Shown: positions 15,614-23,215, counted from the stretch's first letter. The stretch: 24,810 bases of DNA from an uncultured Clostridium sp. (GCA_900553685.1 USEI01000021.1:1-24810), one strand, 5' to 3'. Program-made: numbers and translations. The notes: generated from the sequence alone by a model not told the origin.

Positions 15614-16153
15614 ATGTATTGTTGTCATAATAATTATAAAAATATAAAAATATTTTGCATCATAAATTTTATAATTTTAATTAGCATTAATATATTTTTA
15701 ATTATTACTTTTTTGAATAATAGTGAGAATAATAAAAGTATATTAGTAGCCATAGCAAAATCTGAAGATAACACACAAATAGGAAATGCTATTATAAATT
15801 TTAGTGAAAATCAAATTATAGAAGGAAACGCTTTAAGTCATGAGGAAGGTCAAAGTCAAATAAATATAAATAAGGATGGAATTTATCAAATATCATATCA
15901 ATTAGAAGGAGTTGATAATGGAACATCAACAAATTTTAATTTTAATTCTATATTAATAGTTAATAATAATCCATTAAATGATACATTAAATGAAGGCGCT
16001 GTACTTAATGAAGAGATTGTAAATAATAGATATACTTTAACAAGTACAGTAATATTAAAACTAAATGAAGGAGATATACTGCAGTTGGGAGCATTGTCTT
16101 TAGAAAACATAACATACCCGAGTGCACGTATAGATATAGAAAAAATAAATTAG
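15614..16153 (+). CDS. Membrane-anchored BclA/TNF-like jelly-roll protein (179 aa)
   Basis: An N-terminal hydrophobic helix (about residues 12-33) anchors or exports the protein. The remaining 140 residues are outside the cell and have the strand pattern of the C1q/TNF-like domain found at the end of BclA-type exosporium proteins: NINKDGIYQISYQLEG (about 88-103), STNFNFNSILIVNN, a TSTVILKLNEGDILQLGA strand pair (about 143-160) and a final SARIDIEKI strand. The collagen-like repeat normally in front of this domain is absent. AGGAGG lies well placed before the ATG. It is monocistronic, with an 18-bp-stem terminator. The family resemblance is moderate. A surface or spore-coat role is inferred. 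Confidence 0.7.
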   Translation: MYCCHNNYKNIKIFCIINFIILISINIFLIITFLNNSENNKSILVAIAKSEDNTQIGNAIINFSENQIIEGNALSHEEGQSQININKDGIYQISYQLEGVDNGTSTNFNFNSILIVNNNPLNDTLNEGAVLNEEIVNNRYTLTSTVILKLNEGDILQLGALSLENITYPSARIDIEKIN

Positions 16154-16164
16154 AAAACTAAAAA

Positions 16165-16208
16165 AATAAAAAATGTAAACACGAATATTTGTGTTTACAT
16201 TTTTTATT
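16165..16208 (+). terminator. Terminator of the jelly-roll gene
   Basis: A perfect 18-bp stem (16165-16182 with 16191-16208, core TGTAAACAC/GTGTTTACA), T-rich right arm. Its A-rich left arm also makes it usable from the minus strand, where it would follow the reversed gene scrap. Confidence 0.85.
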
Positions 16209-16210
16209 AA

Positions 16211-16345
16211 TTAATCAATATTAAATTCATTTGAAAATATATCAATATATCCATTATCATAAACAGATTTTACAATTCTATAAGTTCCAGAATCTAATGT
16301 TTTAAAATCTTTTCCATAATTTACTTTCAATAAAAAATTTATAAA
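16211..16345 (-). pseudogene. Reversed 3' scrap of an Ig-like protein gene
   Basis: A minus-strand frame without a proper start (in-frame TAA just upstream) ends at TAA 16213-16211. Its last residues include LDSGTYRIVKSVYDNG and end SNEFNID. This parallels the end of the anchored protein at 17528-18991 (LEKGEYRLVKEIYNNG, then VEFTIE), so it is the remnant of a paralogous gene, now inverted. The rest of the 16346-16500 gap is AT-rich with no feature I can name. Confidence 0.65.
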
Positions 16346-16523
16346 TTCTTATTGAATTTATAGTATAAAGCTTATTTATATCAAATTTTCACAAAATTAA
16401 TTTATACATAATTTTTATATTATAAATATATTTTGTTAAATTTTAGATGCTTTTAAATTCTATTTAATGTATTATAAAAATGTGATATATTATTATAAAA
16501 TAATAAGTAAAGGATGTAATATT

Positions 16524-17504
16524 TTGAAGATAGATAATAAAGAATTAGAGCAAATTTTTATTAATATAAATAAAAATAAAACTCAAGGAATTGAAGAATT
16601 ATATCGTAAGTACAAAAAAGTAGTTTATAGTATAGCTTTTTCTATTTCTAAAAATAAAGAAGATAGTGAAGATGTTGTGCAGAGTATATTTACTAAAATA
16701 TATGAAATGAACATTGATAAACTGCCAAGGAATAATTATGCTTCATGGCTTTATTCTATTACGAAAAATGAAACAATCAATTTTTTGAAAAAGAAGAGAA
16801 AAGATATCTTAATAGACAAAATATATGAAATATCAGATAACAATAATGAACTTAATCAAGTAATTGACAATATAGAATTTAATAGATTAATAAAAAAATT
16901 AAATTATAAAGAAAAAGAAATTGTATCTCTAAAAATATTATCTAATTTCTCGTTTGAAGAAATATCAAAATTATTAAAAGAACCTATTGGAACAGTAAAA
17001 TGGAGATATTATAAAAGTATATATTCTCTAAAAGCTATTTTGGGAAATTTTGCAATGTTTATTGTTACATTTATAATAGGAATAAAAACATTAACTTCAG
17101 ATAAAAATGATGAAAATATTACTAAACAAGAAAATACAAAATTAAATACACAAGTCCAAGATGATCTGACAAATTCTACCATATTAGATGATACAGAGTT
17201 TCAAGATAAGTCAGAAGAGTATAATAATGAAGAGTTACAAGAAGAAAGTATTAAGCAAGATATAAATACATCAAATACAACTACTAATATAATACAAAAC
17301 GCTAATACAATTACATCTACAAACCCAATAGAAAATACTAATACAACAACACAAGAAAATCCGATTTATGAAAATCAGCTATATAATAATTATAATCAGT
17401 ATATTGGTTATAGTTTTTTAGGTATATCAATTATATTCTTATTAATTTTTTTATATTTTTTTATAAAATACCAACTAAAACACTTAAGAAAATTGTCTAA
17501 ATAA
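16524..17504 (+). CDS. Membrane-tethered ECF-type sigma factor (326 aa)
   Basis: Residues about 22-91 form sigma region 2 (GIEELYRKYKKVVYSIAFSI, then EDVVQSIFTKIY), and about 121-173 form region 4 with its helix-turn-helix (FSFEEISKLLKEPIGTVKWR). Unusually a membrane helix follows (about 174-190), then about 100 Asn/Thr/Gln-rich low-complexity residues, and a second helix (about 294-315) with a basic tail. This predicts DNA-binding domains inside, a loop outside and both ends inside. Start: AAAGGA (16509-16514) fits TTG at 16524; an earlier in-frame ATG at 16467 has no ribosome site. The anchored Ig-like gene begins 23 nt after the stop and probably shares the transcript. Signal-driven release or sequestration is inferred. 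Confidence 0.82.
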   Translation: MKIDNKELEQIFININKNKTQGIEELYRKYKKVVYSIAFSISKNKEDSEDVVQSIFTKIYEMNIDKLPRNNYASWLYSITKNETINFLKKKRKDILIDKIYEISDNNNELNQVIDNIEFNRLIKKLNYKEKEIVSLKILSNFSFEEISKLLKEPIGTVKWRYYKSIYSLKAILGNFAMFIVTFIIGIKTLTSDKNDENITKQENTKLNTQVQDDLTNSTILDDTEFQDKSEEYNNEELQEESIKQDINTSNTTTNIIQNANTITSTNPIENTNTTTQENPIYENQLYNNYNQYIGYSFLGISIIFLLIFLYFFIKYQLKHLRKLSK

Positions 17505-17527
17505 TAGAAAGGAAAAGGGTGGTATGT

Positions 17528-18991
17528 ATGAAGAAAAAAATATTTTTTATTATAGGAATTTTAGTTATTTTGTTTACAGTAATATATGGTATTATATTTT
17601 TTGTTGATTATAATAATGTTTCAAATGGTAAAATACCTGTATTTGCAAAAAAATATGATGAAGAAAATTATAATGGATTAGGTTATAATGTAAAAGTAAA
17701 ATATTATAAAGATACTAATAATATTGAGACAATAGATATGTTTGCATTTGGAAAAACAATAGCAGGAGCAATTATTGACTATAATGAAATGAACAACAAT
17801 ACTAAGAATAATATTATAATTATAGAAAATGGAAAAATACAAAATGAAAATTTATTAGATGGATTTATAGAAAGTACTAATGATAAAGAATATGCTATTT
17901 TACAAATAAATAATATTTCAAATGGAAATGAAGAAACAATTACATTAGAATATGTACCAGGTGAAAATGATATAAAAAATGATATTTCATCAGAAAATAG
18001 TACTGTAAATGTTGTTGTTCCTGATAAAGATTGGACTTATGAAGATTATCAGAAATATTATGGCTACTATAGAATGATTAAAGATGATAAAGACGAGAAA
18101 TTTGATTGTTATCGTTGGGGAATAAAAAGGCAAACAAGTGAAAATATAGTACAAGTTATATTTTATTCTGATTATTTAGAGTTTGATTTACTTGAAATAC
18201 CAGTAATATTTGAATATGATTTAGATAGTTCTTTATACAAAAAAGAATATGATTTAACATATCATGAAAGAAAAGATATGGGAATAAAACAAATCGCAAA
18301 AACAAATAAATTTGATAATATAGATTATGGTCTATATACCATTGCAGGAGATGTAACAATTACAATAGAACAAGATATGGTGTATTCATTAGAGGATGCA
18401 TTAAATCAAAAAATAATAAGTGTTCAAAGTATTTTGGATCAGGCAAAAGAAGATGAAAAATATGGCATTTGTGTAGCAGCATCATATAACGATGGCGGAA
18501 GTATTGAATATAGATATAAAAATTATACGATACTAAAGTTTAATTCTTTAGATGGAAATAAAGATTTAATAATCGGCTTTCCAGGAGAAATAATAAATAA
18601 TGAACAGCTGGAAAATGAAAGTTATAAAGATATAGAGGAAAAAGAACTTCAAGATAAATATTCAAAAATATCTTTATCTATAAAAAAAGATACTTTAACT
18701 AAAACAGGTGCAACAATTGTCATATCAGACATAAGTGAACAAGAAAATATTTATGGAGAATGGTTTAGAATAGATAAAAAAATAGATGGATTTTGGGAAG
18801 AATTAACTCCTGTTAGTGATGAATATGGATTTGAAGAAGTTGCATATTTAATTGGTAAGGATAATAAATTAGAAATGAATACAGATTGGTCTAAATTATA
18901 TGGAGAATTAGAAAAAGGGGAATATAGATTAGTAAAAGAAATATATAATAATGGTCGTACATATTTAACAGTAGAATTTACAATTGAGTAA
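17528..18991 (+). CDS. Membrane-anchored extracellular protein with C-terminal Ig-like domain (487 aa)
   Basis: An N-terminal helix (about residues 5-25) anchors the chain; the remainder is outside. No lipobox Cys is present. Residues 30-140 form a first mixed domain, 150-380 a central domain (including YGICVAASYNDGGSIEYRYKN-like strands), and about 385-487 resemble the bacterial Ig-like domain with the late motif YGELEKGEYRLVKEIY and final VEFTIE. Start: ATG 17528 has AAAGGG at suitable distance; an in-frame GTG at 17519 lies within that site. It follows the tethered sigma factor by 23 nt, so it may be the sensor or a target of that sigma system. A terminator follows. Domain assignment is moderate. 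Confidence 0.75.
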   Translation: MKKKIFFIIGILVILFTVIYGIIFFVDYNNVSNGKIPVFAKKYDEENYNGLGYNVKVKYYKDTNNIETIDMFAFGKTIAGAIIDYNEMNNNTKNNIIIIENGKIQNENLLDGFIESTNDKEYAILQINNISNGNEETITLEYVPGENDIKNDISSENSTVNVVVPDKDWTYEDYQKYYGYYRMIKDDKDEKFDCYRWGIKRQTSENIVQVIFYSDYLEFDLLEIPVIFEYDLDSSLYKKEYDLTYHERKDMGIKQIAKTNKFDNIDYGLYTIAGDVTITIEQDMVYSLEDALNQKIISVQSILDQAKEDEKYGICVAASYNDGGSIEYRYKNYTILKFNSLDGNKDLIIGFPGEIINNEQLENESYKDIEEKELQDKYSKISLSIKKDTLTKTGATIVISDISEQENIYGEWFRIDKKIDGFWEELTPVSDEYGFEEVAYLIGKDNKLEMNTDWSKLYGELEKGEYRLVKEIYNNGRTYLTVEFTIE

Positions 18992-19001
18992 TATAAATAT
19001 T

Positions 19002-19033
19002 AAGCATTTACCTTAAATGGTGAATGCTTTTTT
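19002..19033 (+). terminator. Terminator of the sigma/Ig-like operon
   Basis: An 11-bp stem with one G-U (19002-19012 with 19019-19029), loop of 6, then TTTT. Confidence 0.85.
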
Positions 19034-19079
19034 ATGGAACTTTATGTATCATTTTAGAAAAAATTGAAAATTGGAAAAT

Positions 19080-19108
19080 TTGACTATTTATGTAAAGTGT
19101 GTTATAAT
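19080..19108 (+). promoter_or_regulatory. Promoter of the 183-aa gene
   Basis: TTGACT (19080-19085), 17 nt, TATAAT (19103-19108) with extended TGT. One of the strongest promoter matches in the window. Confidence 0.75.
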
Positions 19109-19140
19109 AAAATCCTGCAATTATAGGAGGTATAGGCCAT

Positions 19141-19692
19141 ATGGCAAAAATTTTTATGCACCATCAGAAAATGATGGCAAATGAACCGATTCAGTTGGTA
19201 ATTGGAGATCAAGAGATTCGGACCATCCTTGTAACAGAGGAAGAAAGAACGGCTAATCCTTTTGGTAGAAAGCCAATAAACAGTCTTGTAACAAGTGTTC
19301 ATTATGCAACAGTATTAAAGAAAAATGGTTTTGAAAAGAGATTATTTTATAGAGACCAGTTTAATCATGCTATTGCTGTAATGAACGATTCCATTATAAA
19401 TCTTTTTGAAAGTGGAATTAACTTTTATGTAACTGATTGTGGTGTGATTCTACTTTGGGATAAGCATGATATCTATTCTACTGTTAACATGCAAACTTTA
19501 AATTTTCATCCAGAATTAGATGAGCTCTTCAGAAGTTATTATATTAAAAAGATTTATTCAAGAAACGATAGAGAGTTCATGTCCTTGGTGAGATTGAAGA
19601 ATGGAAAGATTGAAGATATTCGATTCCATACCGAAATTAATCTTCAGAGCGATTGCTCAATTAAAATTTTATTGCCAAAGCGCTTTATGTAA
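19141..19692 (+). CDS. Hypothetical protein of foreign-looking composition (183 aa)
   Basis: Not recognised. AGGAGG (19125-19130) sets the ATG. The protein is soluble, without a signal peptide, His- and Phe-rich at the N-terminus (IFMHHQKMM) and mixed alpha/beta beyond. It ends in a basic ILLPKRFM. Codon use is less AT-driven than in most neighbours, and it carries a normally read CGG arginine codon (19219), one of two in the window. Its strong promoter and closely placed terminator make it a compact single-gene cassette, like the unknown gene at 11975. The function is unknown. Confidence 0.75.
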   Translation: MAKIFMHHQKMMANEPIQLVIGDQEIRTILVTEEERTANPFGRKPINSLVTSVHYATVLKKNGFEKRLFYRDQFNHAIAVMNDSIINLFESGINFYVTDCGVILLWDKHDIYSTVNMQTLNFHPELDELFRSYYIKKIYSRNDREFMSLVRLKNGKIEDIRFHTEINLQSDCSIKILLPKRFM

Positions 19693-19697
19693 GCCTG

Positions 19698-19736
19698 ACA
19701 AAGCTCTCACACAATTTGTGCGAGAGCTTTGTTTTA
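19698..19736 (+). terminator. Terminator of the 183-aa gene
   Basis: An 11-bp outer stem ACAAAGCTCTC/GAGAGCTTTGT (19698-19708 with 19722-19732), 3 inner pairs, then TTTT. Confidence 0.88.
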
Positions 19737-19857
19737 TCTTATATAAATTAAATCAATATTATTTTGAATATATAGTTTTATTATTTTATAAAAATTTTCT
19801 TACAATACATATTTTAAAATACATATAACATGAAAAACACTTCCAACAATACATTAT

Positions 19858-20100
19858 AAATATTGAATGTACTGTGTAGACACGGTAGGTAAAAATGCAA
19901 GAAGAATAGCTGAATATGTGAGAAACCAATTACAAGAAGATATGATGTATTACCAAATATCAATAAAAGAATATAAAGACTCGTTTAACGGGTAACGAGA
20001 AACGCATGCATCGAAATAGCCATGAGCCTTGTGGCTCTGCTTGTAACATAGCCTTTTAGACGTTATTAGTAAAAAGCCCCGGCTTAGCCGGGGAATAATT
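19858..20100 (+). mobile_element. Remnant of an IS200/IS605-type insertion sequence (right end)
   Basis: Only the last 42 codons of the tnpA transposase remain, followed by about 100 bp with two GC-rich hairpins: GAGCC/GGCTC (20024-20028 with 20033-20037) and CCCCGGC/GCCGGGG (20077-20083 with 20087-20093). The latter is the kind of subterminal hairpin recognised by these single-strand transposases. Everything 5' of codon 1 of the remnant is lost. The flank 19740-19857 is AT-rich with nothing recognisable. Confidence 0.75.
19867..19995 (+). pseudogene. tnpA: C-terminal fragment of IS200/IS605 TnpA
   Basis: The frame reads YCVDTVGKNARRIAEYVRNQ followed by LQEDMMYYQ and stops at TAA 19993-19995. 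DTVG...YVRNQ is the conserved last helix of the HUH transposase TnpA. A stop lies just upstream in frame, and the catalytic HUH and Tyr parts are missing, so it is inactive. Confidence 0.75.
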
Positions 20101-20153
20101 ACTAAATTATAAGTTGCAGAGCTAATAATTGTAAATTCCTAACTATATCTTTA

Positions 20154-20352
20154 TTATTTATCATTTTTATTTTTTAATAAATAAATAGATAAACAGCTTA
20201 TTCCTATTCCTAATAGGGTAATAGCATTATTCATATCGATTTGTTTTAATATAGAGGTTACTACAGTACAAACACCCATTGCAAGACCAACTACAATTAA
20301 AATAATATTAATAATATCATTTATTTTGATATTGTCTTGTTTTTTTGTGCAT
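20154..20352 (-). pseudogene. Small two-helix membrane protein gene broken in an A7 run
   Basis: The ATG (20352-20350) directly follows the stop of the dUTPase pseudogene (TAAATG), but its frame ends after 11 codons. If one A is dropped from the seven-A run at about 20340-20346, a clean 65-residue frame appears: a basic start, two hydrophobic helices (IINIILIVVGLAMGVCTVV and ITLLGIGISCLSIYLL) and a KNKNDK tail ending at TAA 20156-20154. Loss of function by homopolymer slippage fits the decayed surroundings. Transcriptional slippage restoring the frame, or a sequencing error, cannot be excluded. Confidence 0.6.
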
Positions 20353-20626
20353 TTAATAATTACTTTTCCTTTGAATATTTATGCTATTATCACTTTTTGT
20401 AGTTAAATATTTCATAAATAATCCTTGTACAAAAGTCTCACCTTTTTTAAAGTGGTACTCTTCTTCTTTCTCCTGGTTTTATAGTTAACTTTTCTAAAAG
20501 ATAGATATCATAACCTGCAGTATAGACGGAATCTCTTTTTGGCAATGAATATTCATTGTATAATTCTATATCATCTTAAATGTCTTTTTTAAATTGCTCA
20601 AAACTTATTTTTTCAAAATCTCTCAT
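20353..20626 (-). pseudogene. dut: dUTPase pseudogene with stops and internal deletion
   Basis: GGAG precedes ATG (20626-20624). The frame reads MRDFEKISFEQFKKDI, then an in-frame TAA, then YSLPKRDSVYTAGYDIYLLE and IKPGE, which match the first part of clostridial dUTP diphosphatase (LPKR, AGYDI, IxPGE). After VPL a second stop appears and the frame resumes near the natural C-terminus (KGETFVQGLFMKYLTT). The trimer-forming middle with the main catalytic motifs is gone, leaving roughly half the usual length. It would have hydrolysed dUTP to dUMP; now inactive. dUTPase genes are common on phages and mobile elements. Confidence 0.7.
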
Positions 20627-20699
20627 AAATATCTCCACTACAACTTACTATTTATTTAACAAATATAATGACAAAGTTCTTAAAAAATAAAGAAAAATA

Positions 20700-20723
20700 T
20701 TGTTTAGTTATATTACTAAACAA
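20700..20723. promoter_or_regulatory. Palindrome upstream of the decayed dut gene
   Basis: A perfect 9-bp inverted repeat TTGTTTAGT/ACTAAACAA (20700-20708 with 20715-20723) lies about 75 bp upstream of the dut start on the minus strand. Possible old operator. Confidence 0.35.
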
Positions 20724-20769
20724 ATTTTGAAAGGTTATAAAAAGTTATGTAAAATTACTGGAAGGAAAA

Positions 20770-20856
20770 ATGAGAGAAAAAACTACTTTTTATATGGTTT
20801 TACAAGATTTTGAAAGGTTAAAACAGAAAAAAGCCAGCTTTTTAGCTAGACTCTAA
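20770..20856 (+). CDS. Possible 28-aa peptide frame
   Basis: GGAAGG precedes the ATG by a good distance, and the frame encodes a basic helical peptide (VLQDFERLKQKKASFLARL). A 7-bp hairpin AAAAAGC/GCTTTTT lies within its end. The phrase TTTTGAAAGGTTA occurs inside it and again about 85 bp upstream (near 20727), so it may be part of a repeat or gene remnant rather than a gene. From 20947 to 21120 the DNA is AT-rich and I see nothing in it. Confidence 0.25.
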   Translation: MREKTTFYMVLQDFERLKQKKASFLARL

Positions 20857-20894
20857 AAGATAATGAGAGGTTACAAATGCTTATGAAAAACACA

Positions 20895-20928
20895 AAAATC
20901 GTTGAAACTTTAGAGTTTCAACGATTTT
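20895..20928. terminator. Strong 15-bp terminator hairpin
   Basis: AAAATCGTTGAAACT/AGTTTCAACGATTTT (20895-20909 with 20914-20928), 4-nt loop, T-rich ends on both strands. On the minus strand it follows the tRNA-end-like sequence by a few bases. Confidence 0.7.
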
Positions 20929-20933
20929 CTTGT

Positions 20934-20950
20934 TGGTCGAGGTGAACCTC
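20934..20950 (-). other. tRNA 3'-end-like scar (possible attachment site)
   Basis: On the minus strand the sequence reads GAGGTTCACCTCGACCA, resembling a T-loop start (GGTTC) and an acceptor end with CCA like that of tRNA-Pro, but the intervening T-arm is missing, so it is not a tRNA gene. A strong hairpin terminator follows, as after a real tRNA. It could be a leftover from an element integrated at a tRNA gene. Confidence 0.3.
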
Positions 20951-21130
20951 AAATAAATTTGGAAATTATTAGAATTACTGTATTTCAGAATTTTTATTGA
21001 GAAATAATTGAGAAGAAACTATATAAATGAATGATTTCTAGTGATTTTAAAAATATATTTAATTTTTAGGTTTATTATATTAATGATTGAATAAAAATAT
21101 ATAATTTTGTAAATAATATTGTTAATTTAA

Positions 21131-21168
21131 TTGACTATGACACTGAAAAAATGATATAATTTCAGTGT
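21131..21168 (+). promoter_or_regulatory. abiE promoter with autoregulatory-type palindrome
   Basis: TTGACT (21131-21136), 18 nt, TATAAT (21155-21160). A perfect 9-bp inverted repeat ACACTGAAA/TTTCAGTGT (21140-21148 with 21160-21168) brackets the -10. AbiEi antitoxins are known to repress their own promoter through inverted repeats, so this is the expected operator. Confidence 0.7.
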
Positions 21169-21180
21169 GGAGGTAAAATT

Positions 21181-21780
21181 ATGAAAAGTTATGAAAATAT
21201 AGTAATTTTTGTAAAGAAAAAAAATAATGTAATAACAACTAAAGATTTTAAAGATGCTAAAATCGGATTTTATTATATAAATAAACTGATTAAAGATAAT
21301 TATATATATAGGGTAGGAAGAGGACTTTATGGAAAAACAAATAGTTTTGAAGATGAATATTTTATAATTCAGAATAGATATAAAAATGCAATATTTTCTT
21401 ATAATACTGCTCTGTTTTTTTTAAACAAAACAGAAGTAACTCCAAATAGAATAGATATAACAATACCAAATGATTATAATGTTAGTTCGATAAATACTAA
21501 GCAAATAAGAGTTCATTATGTTAGTAGAAAGAATATAGAACTTGGTGTGATAAAAATAAAATCACCATTTGGAAATAATATAAAATCGTATAATCTTGAA
21601 AGGACAATTTGTGATATTGTAAAAAATGAAAATAAATGTGGACTAGATATAGAGCAAAGAAATAAAATTATTAAAAATGCTTTTGCAAATAACGAAATTA
21701 ATGGAACAATGTTAATGCAGTATGCTAAAAAACTAAAATGTGAGAAAAAAATAAAAGTAATAATGGAGGTAATGATATGA
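21181..21780 (+). CDS. abiEi: AbiEi-type antitoxin and repressor (199 aa)
   Basis: Antitoxin of the type IV AbiE system. The N-terminal winged-helix region (about 1-55: VITTKDFKDAKIGFYYINKLIKDNYIYRVGRGLYGK) binds the operator. The C-terminal part carries the usual NTALFFLNKTEVTP and SYNLERTICDIVKN motifs of AbiEi_3/4 families. The length is normal. GGAGG (21169-21173) precedes the ATG. The stop overlaps the toxin start as ATGA (21777-21780), the classical coupling of this pair. It is expected to oppose the nucleotidyltransferase toxin and repress the operon, which defends against phage in known cases. It looks intact, whereas the toxin frame is interrupted. Confidence 0.88.
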   Translation: MKSYENIVIFVKKKNNVITTKDFKDAKIGFYYINKLIKDNYIYRVGRGLYGKTNSFEDEYFIIQNRYKNAIFSYNTALFFLNKTEVTPNRIDITIPNDYNVSSINTKQIRVHYVSRKNIELGVIKIKSPFGNNIKSYNLERTICDIVKNENKCGLDIEQRNKIIKNAFANNEINGTMLMQYAKKLKCEKKIKVIMEVMI

Positions 21781-22614
21781 TAAAAAATATTCAATCTTTA
21801 ATGGATAAATCTAAAAATTTTGCAAAAGAAAAGGGCTTATCTGTTCAAGAAGTATTACAAAATTATATGTTTGAAAGATTTTTAGAGAGATTATCAAAAT
21901 CAGAATATAATGAAAATTTTATTATAAAAGGTCGGTTTTTTATTATCTTCAATAATGGGAATTAATATGAGAACAACAATGGATATAGATGTAAATATTA
22001 CAGGAATGGATTTTGAAAGAAGTACAATTGAAGAAATGATAAATAAGATTATTACTGTAAAAATAGATGATGATGTAACTTTCGAAATAGATAAAAATAT
22101 TCCAATAAAAGAAGATAATGAATATAATGGTTATAGATTTAAACTAATTGCAAAATTAAGCAATTTAAGAATACCATTTGGCATAGATATTTCAACTGGA
22201 GATTTAATTACTCCAAGAGCGATAGAATACAGTTATAAAACAATATTAGAAAATGATAATATTGACTTATATACATATAATTATGAAACAATAATTGCTG
22301 AGAAATTAGAAACAATTTTAAAAAGAAATACTGCTAATAGTAGAATGAAAGATTATTATGATTTATATTATTTTGTAACTTATAAGTGGAGTGATATAGA
22401 TATAACTATATTAAAATCAGCCATTCATACAACTTTTACTCATAGAAATTCTGAGGAATATTTAAAAAGGTTTAATACAATAATAAAAAATATTTTAGAA
22501 GATGAAACTTTAATTGTAAGATGGGACAAGTATAGGAAAGAACACGAATATGCAAAAGAAATTGAATTTAATGATACAATTAAAGCAATCATAAAAATAT
22601 ATGATTTGTTATAA
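21777..22614 (+). CDS. abiEii: AbiEii-type nucleotidyltransferase toxin, frame broken at a CGG codon (278 aa if shifted)
   Basis: Frame 0 runs from ATG 21777 (ATGA overlap with abiEi) through QEVLQNYMFERFLERLS and FIIKG, then CGG (21933-21935), and stops nine codons later. Skipping the C at 21933 restores KGGFLLSSIMGINMRTTMDID exactly as in the family, where KGG and the DxD-like TTMDID hold the nucleotide-binding site. The frame then runs to TAA 22614. The later motif RMKDYYDLYYF is also intact. The 278-aa total equals the normal family length, and every other part is undamaged. Either a fresh one-base insertion silences the toxin, or +1 frameshifting at CGG sets a low toxin level. A separate start at 21964 would lack the KGG strand. 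Confidence 0.8.
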
Positions 22615-22653
22615 TTTACGATATGAATATTTATGAAAATTATAACAAATCAT
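22601..22653 (+). terminator. 17-bp inverted repeat at the end of abiEii
   Basis: Perfect 17-bp arms (22601-22617 with 22637-22653) with a 19-nt loop, overlapping the abiEii stop. AT-rich, with a T7 run only about 15 nt further on, so it is a terminator or 3' stabilising hairpin. Confidence 0.55.
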
Positions 22654-22735
22654 GTATAAGTTAACGATTTTTTTGTAGAAAAAAAGAAAAATAAATATAT
22701 ATAAAATCAGAATTTATATAAATAGGAGAAATAAA

Positions 22736-23215
22736 ATGAATGAAGATATATATAAAATATATAAAATTATAGAGAAAGCTTGTATAGAGCTTTATGAAAA
22801 TGATTTTTATTTAATTGACAATAGAGTGAATGAGAGAGCAATTGTGTTTAGATTTGGTATATATGTGCAAGAATTGATTGATAAAAATAAGTTTTTTGAT
22901 AATTATAACCTAGATAATGAATATAATAGAAATATTAAAGATCCTAAAAGCTTCAGTAATGCTGAAAATGGAGTGTATCCAGATTTAATAATTCATCACA
23001 GAGGAGACAATGAACATAATTTACTTATAATTGAATGTAAAACAGAATGGAATTCAGATGTTGATAGAGATATCCATAAGATAAGAAAGTTTGTTGATAA
23101 AAAAGGAATTTATAAATATAGATATGGTTTATCTATGATTTTTGAAATAAATAAAGTTGAATGTAAATTTATAGAAGATGGCAAACAAGATATAAATAAG
23201 ACAATAAATTTATAA
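22736..23215 (+). CDS. PD-(D/E)XK-fold protein, orphan (159 aa)
   Basis: Probably a small nuclease or a nuclease-fold protein. The motif set is Glu33 in VNERAIVFR, Asp83 in YPDLIIHHRG and Glu100/Lys102 in LLIIECK, which is the D...ExK metal site of the restriction-endonuclease-like superfamily. The segment DNEYNRNIKDP (60-70) is typical of an uncharacterised family with the same spacing. AGGAG precedes the ATG. No methyltransferase or specificity gene is beside it, so it is not a standard restriction enzyme. It lies directly after the AbiE pair, in a row of likely defence genes. No terminator follows. Confidence 0.65.
   Translation: MNEDIYKIYKIIEKACIELYENDFYLIDNRVNERAIVFRFGIYVQELIDKNKFFDNYNLDNEYNRNIKDPKSFSNAENGVYPDLIIHHRGDNEHNLLIIECKTEWNSDVDRDIHKIRKFVDKKGIYKYRYGLSMIFEINKVECKFIEDGKQDINKTINL

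Noticed and set aside
20929..20960. Functional tRNA gene
   Set aside because: Only a 3'-end-like stretch is present; no D-arm, anticodon arm or full T-arm.
21777..22614. TGA or CGG simply reassigned to an amino acid
   Set aside because: Reassignment would not restore the frame: all three genes need a one-base skip, and TGA is a normal stop elsewhere, for example at the end of abiEi.
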